A DNA stretch of 64,000 nucleotides from Gelidibacter japonicus (GCF_010725055.1 NZ_BJKB01000011.1:116359-180358); one strand, 5' to 3'. Shown: positions 1 through 8,804, counted from the first letter of the stretch. A program made the numbers and translations. The notes: generated by a model not told the origin, from the letters alone.

Positions 1-1
1 G

Positions 2-460
2 AATAGCGGAGGCAGCAGTAGCTTGATCAAGAAGATATACAAAGGCATGCCCTACTACACCCATGGTGTTACCGCTTATGTGAATGTTGATGATGTGGTC
101 AGGGCAATGGTGTTGTTAATGCAAAGTCTCATTAAAAATGAGCGATTTATCGTCATTTCAGAGAATCTATCTTTTAAGGAATTTCAACAACAAACGGCAT
201 TGGCCCTTGGTGTAAAACCAGCATCAAAGGAAGCCACACCCTTAATTTTGGGCCTAGGATGGCGATTGGATTGGCTGAGCCGTTTGCTCACAGGAAAACG
301 TAGAAGATTGTCAAGACAGATGACCAGAAGCGCAAGGAGTATCACAAAATATGACGCCTCAAAAATAAAAAACGCTTTGGACTTCAAATTTAAGCCAATG
401 CAGGTTTCCATTGAAGACACCTGTCAATTGTTTTTGGACGATTTAAAAAATGGGATTTAA
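2..460 (+). CDS. NAD-dependent epimerase/dehydratase, C-terminal part
   Basis: The reading frame is open to the left edge of the window, so only the last ~152 residues of the protein are present. The visible part resembles the substrate-binding end of extended short-chain dehydrogenase/epimerases: GMPYYTHGVTAYVNVDDVVR is the usual strand-plus-DVxD segment that follows the Rossmann domain, where the Asp helps position the nucleotide-sugar or similar substrate. The nucleotide-binding GxxGxxG motif and the YxxxK catalytic pair would lie upstream and cannot be checked. The first in-frame start-like codon (TTG at 23) is internal. The stop codon overlaps the stop of the convergent DUF4296 gene. Substrate is unknown. 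Confidence 0.8.
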   Translation, partial: NSGGSSSLIKKIYKGMPYYTHGVTAYVNVDDVVRAMVLLMQSLIKNERFIVISENLSFKEFQQQTALALGVKPASKEATPLILGLGWRLDWLSRLLTGKRRRLSRQMTRSARSITKYDASKIKNALDFKFKPMQVSIEDTCQLFLDDLKNGI

Positions 461-888
461 CTGATGGAATCGCCCTCGATGGTTTTTGTAGAATCTTTTT
501 TGCTTCTTTCAGCTTTTCTAATGGAATCCTTAACCCTCTGTTCCTCCTCGGTCAGCTTTTCGTAAAGCGCTTTGTCTTTTTCCAAATCTGCCTTCACCTT
601 TTCCACCAGCTGGGCATAAACCTCGGTATCGTAGGCATAATAGGTGTTGCTTTCGGCAAATTGCAAACTGTCAATCCCGTGCTTTTTGTACACATACTCC
701 AAAGGCATAATCCCGTTGAGCTCCAACACTTTTTTATTGACACTTTTTGCCGCATTGAGAAGATAGAGGTCGTACATGATCTCGGACATCTTATCTTTTG
801 CAATCAAGTTTTTAGGCTTTTTAGGTCTGTCAATTGTGTTGCAACCAACAAAAGAAATGAGGATTACGATGTAAAAAAAGTGTTTCAT
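457..888 (-). CDS. DUF4296 lipoprotein
   Basis: A 143-residue protein with a lipoprotein signal (hydrophobic stretch then VGCN, Cys at about residue 16), so probably anchored in the outer or inner membrane. The body fits the Bacteroidota DUF4296 family: a helical segment with MSEIMYDLYLLNAAK followed by YKKHGIDSLQFAESNTYYA. The C-terminal ~45 residues are highly charged and rich in Lys, Glu and Asp (EKDKALYEKLTEEEQRVKDS), probably a helical tail. It follows dihydroorotase with an ATGA-type 4-nt overlap, so the two are probably co-translated. The function of DUF4296 is not known to me. Confidence 0.8.
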   Translation of the reverse strand: MKHFFYIVILISFVGCNTIDRPKKPKNLIAKDKMSEIMYDLYLLNAAKSVNKKVLELNGIMPLEYVYKKHGIDSLQFAESNTYYAYDTEVYAQLVEKVKADLEKDKALYEKLTEEEQRVKDSIRKAERSKKDSTKTIEGDSIS

Positions 889-2231
889 CTCTCAAAAGTT
901 AATCGTTTTCCTGCTTTAACATCCAAAACCTTGAAATTCTTGTACACCAAAGCACCATTGACAAAAGTATGGGTAATTCTCGACTTAAAGGTCACCCCCT
1001 CAAAAGGCGACCATCCACATTTGTATAGGATGTTCTCCTTATTTACGGTCCACGGACTATTGATATCCACAATGGCCAAATCGGCGTAATACCCAGGCTT
1101 TATATATCCACGTTTCTCGATCTGAAACAAAATAGCAGGATTATGGCACATTTTTTCGGCAATTTTCTCTAAGCTTATTCTATCCCTATGGAAAGCCTCA
1201 ATCATAGCAACCAAGGCATGCTGCACCAAAGGTCCGCCAGAAGGTGCATTGGTATATACATTTTGCTTTTCCTCTAAGGTATGTGGAGCATGATCTGTAG
1301 CCACGACATCAATGCGGTCGTCCAAAAGTGCTTTCCACAATTCCTCCCGATCATTGGCCGTCTTAACCGCCGGATTCCATTTGATTAGCGTTCCTTTGTT
1401 CTTATAGTCTTCATCGCTAAACCACAAATGATGAATACATACCTCAGCGGTAATTTTCTTATCCTTTAACGGAATTTTATTCGTGAACAGTTGCGTTTCC
1501 TTGGCAGTGGATACATGGAAAATATGCAGACGGGCTCCTGTTTTCTTAGCCAATTCAATGGCCTTGGAAGAAGACAGGTAACAAGCTTCTTCACTTCTGA
1601 TGATGGGATGGCATTCCATAGGAATATCATTTCCGTAGGTGTTGATATGCGCTTCCAGATTTCGTTTTATTGTCGCTTCATCTTCACAATGCACAGAAAT
1701 CAATAGATCGGTACTTTTGAAGATTTTCTCCAAAACCTCTGTATTATCCACCAACATATCACCAGTTGAAGATCCTAAAAACAACTTCAGTCCGGCCACA
1801 TTTTTGGAATCCACCTTCAATATCTCTTCCAAATTGGTATTGGTACCACCAAACATAAATGAATAATTGGCGTATGATGTGTTTGCGGCAATATCAAACT
1901 TGGCTTCCAGTTTTTCAATGGTTGTGGTTTGCGGCGAAGTGTTTGGCATTTCGATAAACGACGTGATCCCACCAGCAATGGCGGCCTTCGACTCTGATGC
2001 GATGGTTGCCTTATGGGTCAGTCCAGGTTCTCTAAAATGGACCTGATCATCGATTACCCCAGGAAAAACATAGTTTCCTTCCACATCGATCACCATCACA
2101 TCAGCATTTTTCGCACTGATAGAATCGGCAACTTCCTTAATGAATTCTCCTTCAATTAAAATATCACCCTCAAAAATGCGTCCCTCATTGACAATCTTGG
2201 CATTTTTAATAAGTACTGTTTTCTCTTTCAT
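885..2231 (-). CDS. pyrC: Dihydroorotase
   Basis: Catalyses reversible ring closure of carbamoyl-aspartate to dihydroorotate in pyrimidine synthesis, in the cytoplasm. The start is placed at the Met of MKEKTVLIKNAKIVNEG, not the upstream in-frame ATG whose 16 extra residues look like leader. Amidohydrolase features run in order: N-terminal beta domain; DDQVHFREPGLTHK at about residue 60; GGITSFIEMPNT; HCEDEATI; HIFHVSTAKE; VVATDHAPHT with the catalytic Asp near residue 315; then a C-terminal beta segment (WSPFEG, VNGALVYKN). About 448 aa, normal for the Bacteroidota form. The first metal-binding motif is Asp-Gln-x-His rather than His-x-His. It overlaps the DUF4296 gene by 4 nt. Confidence 0.92.
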   Translation of the reverse strand: MKEKTVLIKNAKIVNEGRIFEGDILIEGEFIKEVADSISAKNADVMVIDVEGNYVFPGVIDDQVHFREPGLTHKATIASESKAAIAGGITSFIEMPNTSPQTTTIEKLEAKFDIAANTSYANYSFMFGGTNTNLEEILKVDSKNVAGLKLFLGSSTGDMLVDNTEVLEKIFKSTDLLISVHCEDEATIKRNLEAHINTYGNDIPMECHPIIRSEEACYLSSSKAIELAKKTGARLHIFHVSTAKETQLFTNKIPLKDKKITAEVCIHHLWFSDEDYKNKGTLIKWNPAVKTANDREELWKALLDDRIDVVATDHAPHTLEEKQNVYTNAPSGGPLVQHALVAMIEAFHRDRISLEKIAEKMCHNPAILFQIEKRGYIKPGYYADLAIVDINSPWTVNKENILYKCGWSPFEGVTFKSRITHTFVNGALVYKNFKVLDVKAGKRLTFER

Positions 2232-2322
2232 GTGATTGTTTTTATTGTTTTTTAACGGACACATGCTGTTCGCAATCAACCTTTCTAATGGGGTTTAAAA
2301 CCTTTAGCATGCTCGGTTCATA

Positions 2323-3045
2323 TTATTTGCCAAATAGGCTTTTAAATTTCATGTTTATAACTCCAAAAACTGCTTCAGAAATAATGCCACCGCTCATTTT
2401 CGATTTTCCTTTTGCTCGATCTGTAAAAATCACGGGGACTTCCACAATTTTAAAACCTTTTAAATGGGCCTTAAACTTCATTTCTATTTGAAACGCATAG
2501 CCCACAAATTTAATAGCATCCAAATCTATGGTTTCCAACACCTTTCGTTTATAACAAACAAAACCAGCTGTGGTATCCTGAATTTTCATCCGTGTAATAA
2601 ATCGCACATATTTGGATGCAAAATACGACAATAGTATTCTGTTCATTGGCCAATTGACCACATTCACACCTGTGATATATCGAGACCCAATGGCAACGTC
2701 AGCACCATCCTTGGCGCAAGCGTTATACAGTCTTCCCAAATCGTCCGGATCATGTGAAAAATCGGCGTCCATTTCAAAAATATAGTCATATTTATTCTCC
2801 AGGCACCATTTGAATCCGTCAATATAAGCAGTTCCCAATCCGGTTTTGTTCTTACGTTGGAGCAAAAATAAACGATCTGGAAATTCCTCTTGAAGGAACT
2901 TTACTTTTTCTGCCGTTAAATCAGGTGAGTTGTCATCTACCACAAGAACGTCAAAAGCTTTATCTTGGGCAAATACCGCAATGATAATCGCCTCAATATT
3001 CTCGATTTCATTGTAGGTTGGGATGATGACAATAGCGTCTTTCAT
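2323..3045 (-). CDS. Polyprenol-phosphate mannosyltransferase-like GT2 glycosyltransferase
   Basis: A 240-residue family-2 glycosyltransferase. It starts with MKDAIVIIPTYNEIENIEAI, the classic GT-A opening; VVDDNSPD (nucleotide-binding DD) and FEMDADFSHDPDD (metal-binding DxD) follow, with GSRYITGVNV after them. This order matches dolichyl/polyprenyl-phosphate mannose synthases of the DPM1 type, which move a sugar from a nucleotide donor to a membrane lipid phosphate. There are no C-terminal membrane segments, so it is the short soluble or peripheral form. The start at 3045 is preferred over 3063 because the added MLKFLP is not family-like. Sugar and acceptor are inferred from the family only. 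Confidence 0.85.
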   Translation of the reverse strand: MKDAIVIIPTYNEIENIEAIIIAVFAQDKAFDVLVVDDNSPDLTAEKVKFLQEEFPDRLFLLQRKNKTGLGTAYIDGFKWCLENKYDYIFEMDADFSHDPDDLGRLYNACAKDGADVAIGSRYITGVNVVNWPMNRILLSYFASKYVRFITRMKIQDTTAGFVCYKRKVLETIDLDAIKFVGYAFQIEMKFKAHLKGFKIVEVPVIFTDRAKGKSKMSGGIISEAVFGVINMKFKSLFGK

Positions 3046-3132
3046 TGGTAAAAATTTTAGCAAAAGTAAGTTTTTTTAAAAGATTAATTTTATTGAAATG
3101 GACAGATAAAATTTTCTTTATAATTTAGCAGC

Positions 3133-3786
3133 ATGATGAGAGAAATAATAGCGAACGAGTGGTTTACCATTTTCATGGTTTTGGGATTGGTATTTATTAC
3201 CCTCGCGAAAGTATTATACACCAATCGGTTTTTGGATTTTATCGGTGTTTTTGGCAACTCGAGATACCTCAAAATCTATACTAAAGATCAAAAATTTATT
3301 GACATTTTTGATGGGCTATTGTTTTTCAACCTCGTTATATCACTATCTATTTTTGGGTACCTTTCTTTTCTCACCCTACAACCAGATCAGACTTTTGAAC
3401 TTGATGTTTTCCTAAAAATCCTCCTTGGGATATCCACATTGGGGATCATTAAAATTTTGATTGAACGGCTCATAGGAAGTCTCTTTGAAATTGACAAAGT
3501 GATTGAATCCTACCTGTTCCAAAAAACAAGTTATAAAAACTTTAGCGGATTTGTTCTTTTACCTCTTAACGCCTTGTTATTATACACGATAAGTCCAACA
3601 AGAACTAGTATTCTTGTAGGAATTTTAGTGTTGGTGATTATAAATCTTATCGGATTTGCAACTTCATTTAAAATTCATCAAAAGACGGTGTTAAACAACA
3701 TATTCTATTTTATTTTGTATCTTTGCGCACTTGAAATTGGGCCTTATCTGATTTTATATAAAGTAATTGTAGAATATAAAGCTTAA
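3133..3786 (+). CDS. DUF4271 integral membrane protein
   Basis: A 217-residue protein with about five to six hydrophobic segments (around residues 10-30, 60-80, 90-110, 140-160, 160-180 and 190-215). The N-terminal motif NRFLDFIGVFGNSRYL, with a conserved YTKDQ, is typical of the DUF4271 family of Bacteroidota. It sits 15 nt upstream of hemD and divergent from the glycosyltransferase. Two Met codons in tandem (3133, 3136) could start it. A TAnnTTTG-like box lies at its 3' end and may serve hemD. Function unknown to me. Confidence 0.8.
   Translation: MMREIIANEWFTIFMVLGLVFITLAKVLYTNRFLDFIGVFGNSRYLKIYTKDQKFIDIFDGLLFFNLVISLSIFGYLSFLTLQPDQTFELDVFLKILLGISTLGIIKILIERLIGSLFEIDKVIESYLFQKTSYKNFSGFVLLPLNALLLYTISPTRTSILVGILVLVIINLIGFATSFKIHQKTVLNNIFYFILYLCALEIGPYLILYKVIVEYKA
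3717..3724 (+). promoter_or_regulatory. Candidate internal -7 box for hemD
   Basis: TATCTTTG followed by CGC matches the Bacteroidota -7 consensus TAnnTTTG exactly. It lies inside the end of the DUF4271 gene, about 85 nt before the hemD start. A -33 element is not obvious, so this may be chance within coding sequence. Confidence 0.35.
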
Positions 3787-3801
3787 AACCACCGCAAGCC
3801 T

Positions 3802-4548
3802 ATGAAAGTGAAAACAATTTTAGTGTCACAGCCCGAACCTAAAATCGAAAATTCGCCTTATTTTGATCTCCAGGAAAAACAAAAAGTCAAAATCGACTTC
3901 CGACCATTTATCCATGTTGAAGGTGTTGCTGCGAAAGATGTAAGACAGCAAAAAGTTGATTTGAATCAATATTCCGCTATTATTTTGACCAGCAGAAATT
4001 CTGTAGATCATTTTTTTAGAGTGGCAGATGAGATGCGCTATAAAGTGCCTGATACTTTAAAATATTTTTGTCAAAGCGAAGCCGTAGCTTTCTATCTTCA
4101 AAAATATGTAGTGTACAGAAAACGAAGAATTTATGTTGGAAAACGTAATTTCGAAGACCTTTCACCTTTGATCAAGAAATACAAGGATGAGACCTTCTTA
4201 TTGCCAACTACCGATAAACTGAAGGATGAAGTCCCTGAACTCTTGAATAGTTTAAATATTAAGTGGAAGGAGGCAATTTTTTACAAAACAGTGATAAGCG
4301 ATCTATCCGATCTTGCCGACGTTTTCTATGATATTTTAGTGTTTTTCAGCCCCTCAGGTATTGAATCCTTATTCCATAATTTCCCAGACTTTAAGCAAAA
4401 CGATACCCGAATTGCAGTTTTTGGAAATACAACGGCAAAAGCTGTTGAAGATCACGGTTTAAGAGTCGATATTTTAGCGCCTACTCCCGAAACGCCATCA
4501 ATGACCATGGCTTTGGAGAAGTATATCGAAAAAGTGAATAAAAAATAG
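3802..4548 (+). CDS. hemD: Uroporphyrinogen-III synthase
   Basis: Closes and inverts ring D of hydroxymethylbilane to give uroporphyrinogen III in heme synthesis, in the cytoplasm. The 248-residue protein has the two-lobed HemD pattern: VKTILVSQPEP at the N-terminus, YSAIILTSRNSVDHFF near residue 55, LLPTTDKLKDEVPELL in the second lobe, VFFSPSGIESLF and RIAVFGNTTAKAVEDHGLRV near the end. HemD sequences diverge strongly, but the spacing of the T/S-RN, SPSG and GxxTA motifs is right. It follows DUF4271 closely and ends before a strong bidirectional terminator. Confidence 0.9.
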   Translation: MKVKTILVSQPEPKIENSPYFDLQEKQKVKIDFRPFIHVEGVAAKDVRQQKVDLNQYSAIILTSRNSVDHFFRVADEMRYKVPDTLKYFCQSEAVAFYLQKYVVYRKRRIYVGKRNFEDLSPLIKKYKDETFLLPTTDKLKDEVPELLNSLNIKWKEAIFYKTVISDLSDLADVFYDILVFFSPSGIESLFHNFPDFKQNDTRIAVFGNTTAKAVEDHGLRVDILAPTPETPSMTMALEKYIEKVNKK

Positions 4549-4570
4549 AATTTCGATTTTTTAAAAACTA

Positions 4571-4604
4571 AAAAAGGCGATTCAGTATTCTGAATCGCCT
4601 TTTT
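4571..4604. terminator. Bidirectional intrinsic terminator
   Basis: A perfect 15-bp inverted repeat (AAAAAGGCGATTCAG and its complement) around a 4-nt loop, with A-run on one side and T-run on the other. It lies between the converging hemD and pckA genes and should stop transcription from both. Confidence 0.9.
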
Positions 4605-4623
4605 ATTTTATTGCGGCTTTAAA

Positions 4624-6240
4624 TTAGAACGCATAACGTTGAGGCCCGCCTCTTCTGATTTCCTCACTCGCAAAACTTTCAAATTTCTTAAAGTTTTCTC
4701 TAAAGGCATTGGTCAGTTTAAAGGCCATTGTATAATAAGCTTCATCATTGTTCCAAGTTGTTCTTGGGCTTAGTACCTCAGTAGGCACACCCGGGCAGGA
4801 TCTTGGTTGCGCTACGCCAAATACGGAATGGATATGATAATGGTCGTAATCATAAAGACCCAAATCGCCATTCAATACCGCGTTGATCATCGCTCTGGTA
4901 TATTTCAATTTCATTCTGGTACCAACACCATATGGACCACCGGTCCAACCTGTATTAACCAACCATACGCTCACGCCGGTCTCCTTCATTTTGTCACTCA
5001 ACATCTCGGCATACTTTGCAGGATGCAAAGGCATAAACGGTGCACCAAAACACGCTGAGAAATTTGGTACAGGCTCGACAACGCCAGCTTCGGTACCGGC
5101 AACTTTGGCCGTATAGCCAGAGATAAAATGATAGGCCGCCTGACTAGGTGTCAGTTTGGAGATTGGAGGCAAGACGCCAAAGGCATCTGCGGTCAAAAAG
5201 AATATATTTTTTGGGTTTTTCCCAATTGAAGGCACGGCGATATTGTCAATATGATCAATGGGATAGCTCACACGCGTATTTGGCGTGATGGAAATATCAT
5301 TGAAATCAACCTTTCCGCTGGCATCCAGAATAACATTCTCCAGAATAGCACCTTTTTTAATCGCTTTAAAAATATCAGGCTCATTTTCTTCACAAAGATT
5401 AATGACTTTCGCATAACAGCCGCCTTCAAAATTAAATACGGTATTTTCTTTGGTCCAACCGTGTTCGTCATCTCCTATCAAGCGTCTTTCAGGATCTGCA
5501 GATAAAGTGGTTTTCCCTGTTCCTGACAATCCGAAGAATATAGCTGTATCACCATCCTTACCAATGTTGGCGCTACAGTGCATAGGCAAAGTCTCCTTAA
5601 ATACTGGTAAAATAAAGTTTAGGGCAGAAAAGATACCTTTCTTAATTTCTCCTGTATACCCTGTTCCACCAATAAGCGCAATTTTTCTGGTAAAATCCAA
5701 AATGGCAAAGTTATGCTGGCGGGTCGCATCGACTGCTGGATCGGCCATAAAACCTGGCGCATTAACTATGGTCCATTCAGGAGAAAAGTCCTTTAACTCC
5801 TCTTCCGTCGGCCTCAAAAACATATTGTAGGCAAATTGATTGCTCCAGGCATATTCAGTAATCACCCTAATATTCAACTTGTAATTTTCATCGGCACAAG
5901 CATAACTGTCTCTTACGAAAACCTCTTTTCCAGAAAGATAATGGGTTACTTTATCATATAACTTTTGAAAATCGTTGGGATCAAATGGAATGTTGACATT
6001 TCCCCACCAAACTCGATCCTTGGTAACATCATCTTTAACAATGAACCTGTCCAAAGGCGATCGTCCAGTGAACTCTCCAGTGTTAACTGCCAGAGCGCCA
6101 GAAGATGCTTCTACGCCTTGTCCTTTGGCAATTGCAATATCATGAAGCTTTTCTGGTGGAAGTTGGTAATATACTTCGGCATTTTTAATGCCGTACTCAT
6201 CTAACGAAATCGATTTCGTAGTTTGGGTGTAATTGGCCAT
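4624..6240 (-). CDS. pckA: Phosphoenolpyruvate carboxykinase (ATP)
   Basis: Converts oxaloacetate and ATP to PEP, CO2 and ADP, the first committed step of gluconeogenesis, in the cytoplasm. 538 residues, the usual size. Motifs in order: NTGEFTGRSPLDRF (substrate Arg), GLSGTGKTTLSADP (Walker A, ~residue 245), LIGDDEHGW (metal-binding Walker B-like), NFEGGCYAK, FFLTADAFGVLPPISKL, and NTGWTGGPYGVG. The start is the Met of MANYTQTTKS; the upstream in-frame ATG would add nine residues lying over the promoter. Single-gene unit with its own terminator and promoter. Confidence 0.97.
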   Translation of the reverse strand: MANYTQTTKSISLDEYGIKNAEVYYQLPPEKLHDIAIAKGQGVEASSGALAVNTGEFTGRSPLDRFIVKDDVTKDRVWWGNVNIPFDPNDFQKLYDKVTHYLSGKEVFVRDSYACADENYKLNIRVITEYAWSNQFAYNMFLRPTEEELKDFSPEWTIVNAPGFMADPAVDATRQHNFAILDFTRKIALIGGTGYTGEIKKGIFSALNFILPVFKETLPMHCSANIGKDGDTAIFFGLSGTGKTTLSADPERRLIGDDEHGWTKENTVFNFEGGCYAKVINLCEENEPDIFKAIKKGAILENVILDASGKVDFNDISITPNTRVSYPIDHIDNIAVPSIGKNPKNIFFLTADAFGVLPPISKLTPSQAAYHFISGYTAKVAGTEAGVVEPVPNFSACFGAPFMPLHPAKYAEMLSDKMKETGVSVWLVNTGWTGGPYGVGTRMKLKYTRAMINAVLNGDLGLYDYDHYHIHSVFGVAQPRSCPGVPTEVLSPRTTWNNDEAYYTMAFKLTNAFRENFKKFESFASEEIRRGGPQRYAF

Positions 6241-6264
6241 AATAATATTGTGTTGTTTGTTGTG

Positions 6265-6272
6265 CAAAATTA
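6265..6272 (-). promoter_or_regulatory. Candidate -7 box for pckA
   Basis: On the minus strand TAATTTTG followed by CAC matches TAnnTTTG. It is 24 nt upstream of the pckA ATG, giving a predicted 5' leader of about 15-20 nt. This also argues against the upstream ATG at 6267. Confidence 0.5.
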
Positions 6273-6300
6273 AACATTATTTTAAAGTAGGCACCTATTT

Positions 6301-6696
6301 TTAGGAATTATCCCGCTTTAGTTTTAAAAAATTCAGCAACATTAACGCCCAGGCACTAATGAGCAGCAATCCGCCTATCGGGGTTATAAAGCCGACACTT
6401 TTAAAATTGATCCCTGTTACATCCATGGTTGACAGACCATAGATGGAACCCGAAAAAAACACGACTCCTATAAGGACCAAATAAAAAATAATGTTCTTCG
6501 ATTTTGCGTTTAAAAATGATGTACCACCAACAAACAACAACATGATGGCATGGTACATTTGATACCGAACCCCTGTCTCAAAGGTCTGCAGTGCCTCAGT
6601 AGAGAGTACCTCCTTTAAACCATGGGCGGCAAAAGCTCCTAGTGCAATGGCAACAATTCCAAATATTGCTGCTGTAATCAAAATTGTTCTATTCAT
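6301..6696 (-). CDS. DUF423 membrane protein
   Basis: A 131-residue protein with four hydrophobic segments. The opening ILITAAIFGIVAIALGAFAAHGLKE is the hallmark of the DUF423 (YgdD/YwdK-like) family, followed by FETGVRYQMYHAIMLLFVG and a GG(L/I)LLISAW end segment. Length is normal. The family is widespread in inner membranes and has no established biochemical role. It is divergent from the saccharopine-dehydrogenase-like gene with an 86-nt shared promoter region. Confidence 0.85.
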   Translation of the reverse strand: MNRTILITAAIFGIVAIALGAFAAHGLKEVLSTEALQTFETGVRYQMYHAIMLLFVGGTSFLNAKSKNIIFYLVLIGVVFFSGSIYGLSTMDVTGINFKSVGFITPIGGLLLISAWALMLLNFLKLKRDNS

Positions 6697-6782
6697 TATA
6701 TTTATATTTTTGACTTCAATAACCGATAGTTATTTAGTAAATTCGTGTTTGCAACGAACAAAATTACTCAACAATTCCCATT

Positions 6783-8147
6783 ATGCGAAAGATTCTAGTC
6801 ATAGGTTCAGGAAAATCTTCATCTTATTTAATTAAATATTTATTGGACAAATCAACGGAAGAGGATTTACATATTATTGTTGGGGATATTGACATTCGAA
6901 ATGCCCAAAAACTGATCAATGACCATGAGAATGGACATGCTATCACCTTGGATGTATTCAATCATCATTCCCGTAAGGAGGCCATTGAAAATGCCGATAT
7001 TGTGGTGTCCATGCTTCCGGCCCGTTATCATATTGAGGTGGCCAGAGACTGTATCACACTTGGTAAGAATATGGTCACTGCCTCATATGTCAGTAAAGAG
7101 ATGGAAGACCTTGATACTGCAGCGAAAAACAAAGGTTTGGTCTTTATGAACGAAATTGGTGTGGACCCGGGCATTGACCATATGAGTGCCATGAAAGTTA
7201 TTGACAGTATCAGGGCTAAAGGAGGAAAGATGGTATTGTTTGAATCGTTTGCTGGCGGATTGGTCGCTCCAGAAAGCGATAACAACCTGTGGAATTATAA
7301 GTTTACCTGGAACCCAAGAAATGTGGTAGTTGCTGGTCAAGGAAGTGCCGCAAAATTCATTCAGGAAGGCAACTATAAATACATTCCTTACCACCGATTA
7401 TTCAGAAGAACAGAATTTTTGGAAGTGGATGGTTACGGACGTTTTGAAGCTTATGCCAATAGAGATTCGCTCAAATACCAAAGCGTTTACGGCTTAGATG
7501 AAATCAAAACACTGTATCGAGGAACCATGCGTAGGGTTGGCTTTAGTAGGGCGTGGAATATCTTTGTTCAATTGGGGATGACCGATGATAGTTATACTAT
7601 TGACGACAGTGAAAACATGAGTTATCGTGATTTCGTAAATGCGTTTTTACCCTATAGCCATACCGATTCGGTAGAACTGAAATTCAGATTATCACTTAAA
7701 ATTGACCAGGATGATATTGTTTGGGAAAAGCTCGAGGAATTGGATCTTTTCAACAGTAAAAAAATGGTAGGCCTCAAAAGAGCCACACCAGCCGAAATAC
7801 TTCAAAAAATACTAATGGACAGTTGGATGCTTGAAGAACATGAGAAAGACATGATTGTCATGTACCACAAATTTGGTTATAAACTGAATGGTAAAATGCA
7901 CCAGATTGAGTCCACTATGGTTACTCTGGGCGAAGACCAAACTTATACGGCCATGGCAAAAACGGTCGGCCTCCCGGTAGCTATTGCAACTTTGGCTATT
8001 TTAAATGAGAAAATAACGACGCCTGGCGTCCAAATTCCGATAACAAAAGAGGTCTACGGACCAATTTTAAAAGAATTGGAGGAATTTGACATTATCTTTA
8101 CTGAAAAAGAAGTACCTTATTTGGGCTATAATCCATTGAATGTGTAG
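6783..8147 (+). CDS. Saccharopine dehydrogenase family protein
   Basis: 454 residues with an N-terminal Rossmann fold (MRKILVIGSGKSSSYLIKYL, GxGxxxS) and the saccharopine-dehydrogenase C-terminal domain (GFSRAWNIFVQLG; LPVAIATLAIL near the end). ASYVSKEMEDLD and NEIGVDPGIDHMSAMKVID are characteristic of saccharopine dehydrogenase/reductase enzymes, which link lysine and 2-aminoadipate semialdehyde plus glutamate. Many bacterial relatives act on other amino acid or polyamine substrates, so the exact reaction is uncertain. An Lrp-type regulator follows 170 nt downstream on the same strand. A 7-bp repeat array begins at the base after its stop codon. Confidence 0.85.
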   Translation: MRKILVIGSGKSSSYLIKYLLDKSTEEDLHIIVGDIDIRNAQKLINDHENGHAITLDVFNHHSRKEAIENADIVVSMLPARYHIEVARDCITLGKNMVTASYVSKEMEDLDTAAKNKGLVFMNEIGVDPGIDHMSAMKVIDSIRAKGGKMVLFESFAGGLVAPESDNNLWNYKFTWNPRNVVVAGQGSAAKFIQEGNYKYIPYHRLFRRTEFLEVDGYGRFEAYANRDSLKYQSVYGLDEIKTLYRGTMRRVGFSRAWNIFVQLGMTDDSYTIDDSENMSYRDFVNAFLPYSHTDSVELKFRLSLKIDQDDIVWEKLEELDLFNSKKMVGLKRATPAEILQKILMDSWMLEEHEKDMIVMYHKFGYKLNGKMHQIESTMVTLGEDQTYTAMAKTVGLPVAIATLAILNEKITTPGVQIPITKEVYGPILKELEEFDIIFTEKEVPYLGYNPLNV

Positions 8148-8175
8148 GGTCAAATTTGAAATTTGAAATTCCAAA
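8148..8175 (+). repeat. Degenerate heptamer array after stop codon
   Basis: Read from the base after the TAG stop, the sequence falls into 7-mers GGTCAAA, TTTGAAA, TTTGAAA, TTCCAAA. It is one member of the dispersed 7-bp-period repeats of this window. Confidence 0.6.
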
Positions 8176-8288
8176 AAACGAAAAAATCTGAAGGAACAGA
8201 ATAAAGCCCTATGCCGCACAACAACGAAGCGTAAAAGTTTGATGTTGAAAATTGATAGTCCGATATTAAAAATCAATATATAAATCTA

Positions 8289-8309
8289 TGAGATTCCCGT
8301 TTTCGCGGG
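8289..8309 (+). repeat. Start-proximal hairpin module (lrp copy)
   Basis: GATTCCCG-TTTTCG-CGGGAA: a 6-bp perfect stem plus flanks, ending nine bases before the Lrp ATGAAA. Related modules occur upstream of the genes starting at 34701 (minus), 60897 and 62805. Confidence 0.7.
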
Positions 8310-8317
8310 AAGTGAAT

Positions 8318-8788
8318 ATGAAAATAGTCAATCAAAATATACAAATTGATGGTATCGACAAAAAGATACTCCGTGCGCTAATGGCCGATGCCAGAACGCC
8401 CATTCTGGAAATTGCCAGAAGTGTGGGCATTTCAGGAGCTGCCATTCATCAACGGTTGAGGAAATTAGAGAAGTCAGGTTTGATAGCAGGATCAAAATTC
8501 ATCATTAATCCGAAGGTTTTGGGCTATACCACCATGGCTTTTGTTGGCATTTACTTGGACAAGGCCATGAGCAATCCAGAAGCGGTCAAGCAGCTCCAAA
8601 AAATCCCCGAAGTATTGGAATGCCATTACACTACGGGAAATTGGAGTATTTTTATAAAAATTCTCTGTAAGGACAATGAGCATTTGATGCATTTGCTCAA
8701 CAAGGAAATCCAATCCATCTCCGGTGTATCCCGAACAGAGACCTTTATCTCCTTAAATCAACAGATTGACAGACAGATTGAAGTTTAA
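8318..8788 (+). CDS. Lrp/AsnC family transcriptional regulator
   Basis: 156 residues in the standard two-domain layout: an N-terminal winged helix-turn-helix (IDGIDKKILRALMADARTP, then GISGAAIHQRLRKLEKSG) and a C-terminal RAM/AsnC ligand-binding domain (TTMAFVGIYLDKA, VLECHYTTGNWSIFIKILC). Such proteins form dimers to octamers and sense amino acids. The start at 8318 is chosen because MKIVNQNIQIDGIDKKI gives the usual short lead-in, whereas the upstream ATG at 8288 would translate through the hairpin repeat. Its position after the saccharopine-dehydrogenase-like gene suggests control of amino-acid metabolism, as an inference. Confidence 0.9.
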   Translation: MKIVNQNIQIDGIDKKILRALMADARTPILEIARSVGISGAAIHQRLRKLEKSGLIAGSKFIINPKVLGYTTMAFVGIYLDKAMSNPEAVKQLQKIPEVLECHYTTGNWSIFIKILCKDNEHLMHLLNKEIQSISGVSRTETFISLNQQIDRQIEV

Positions 8789-8804
8789 CAATATCATAAA
8801 AACA

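Noticed and set aside
5450..5830. 126-codon plus-strand open frame
   Set aside because: Antisense shadow of pckA.
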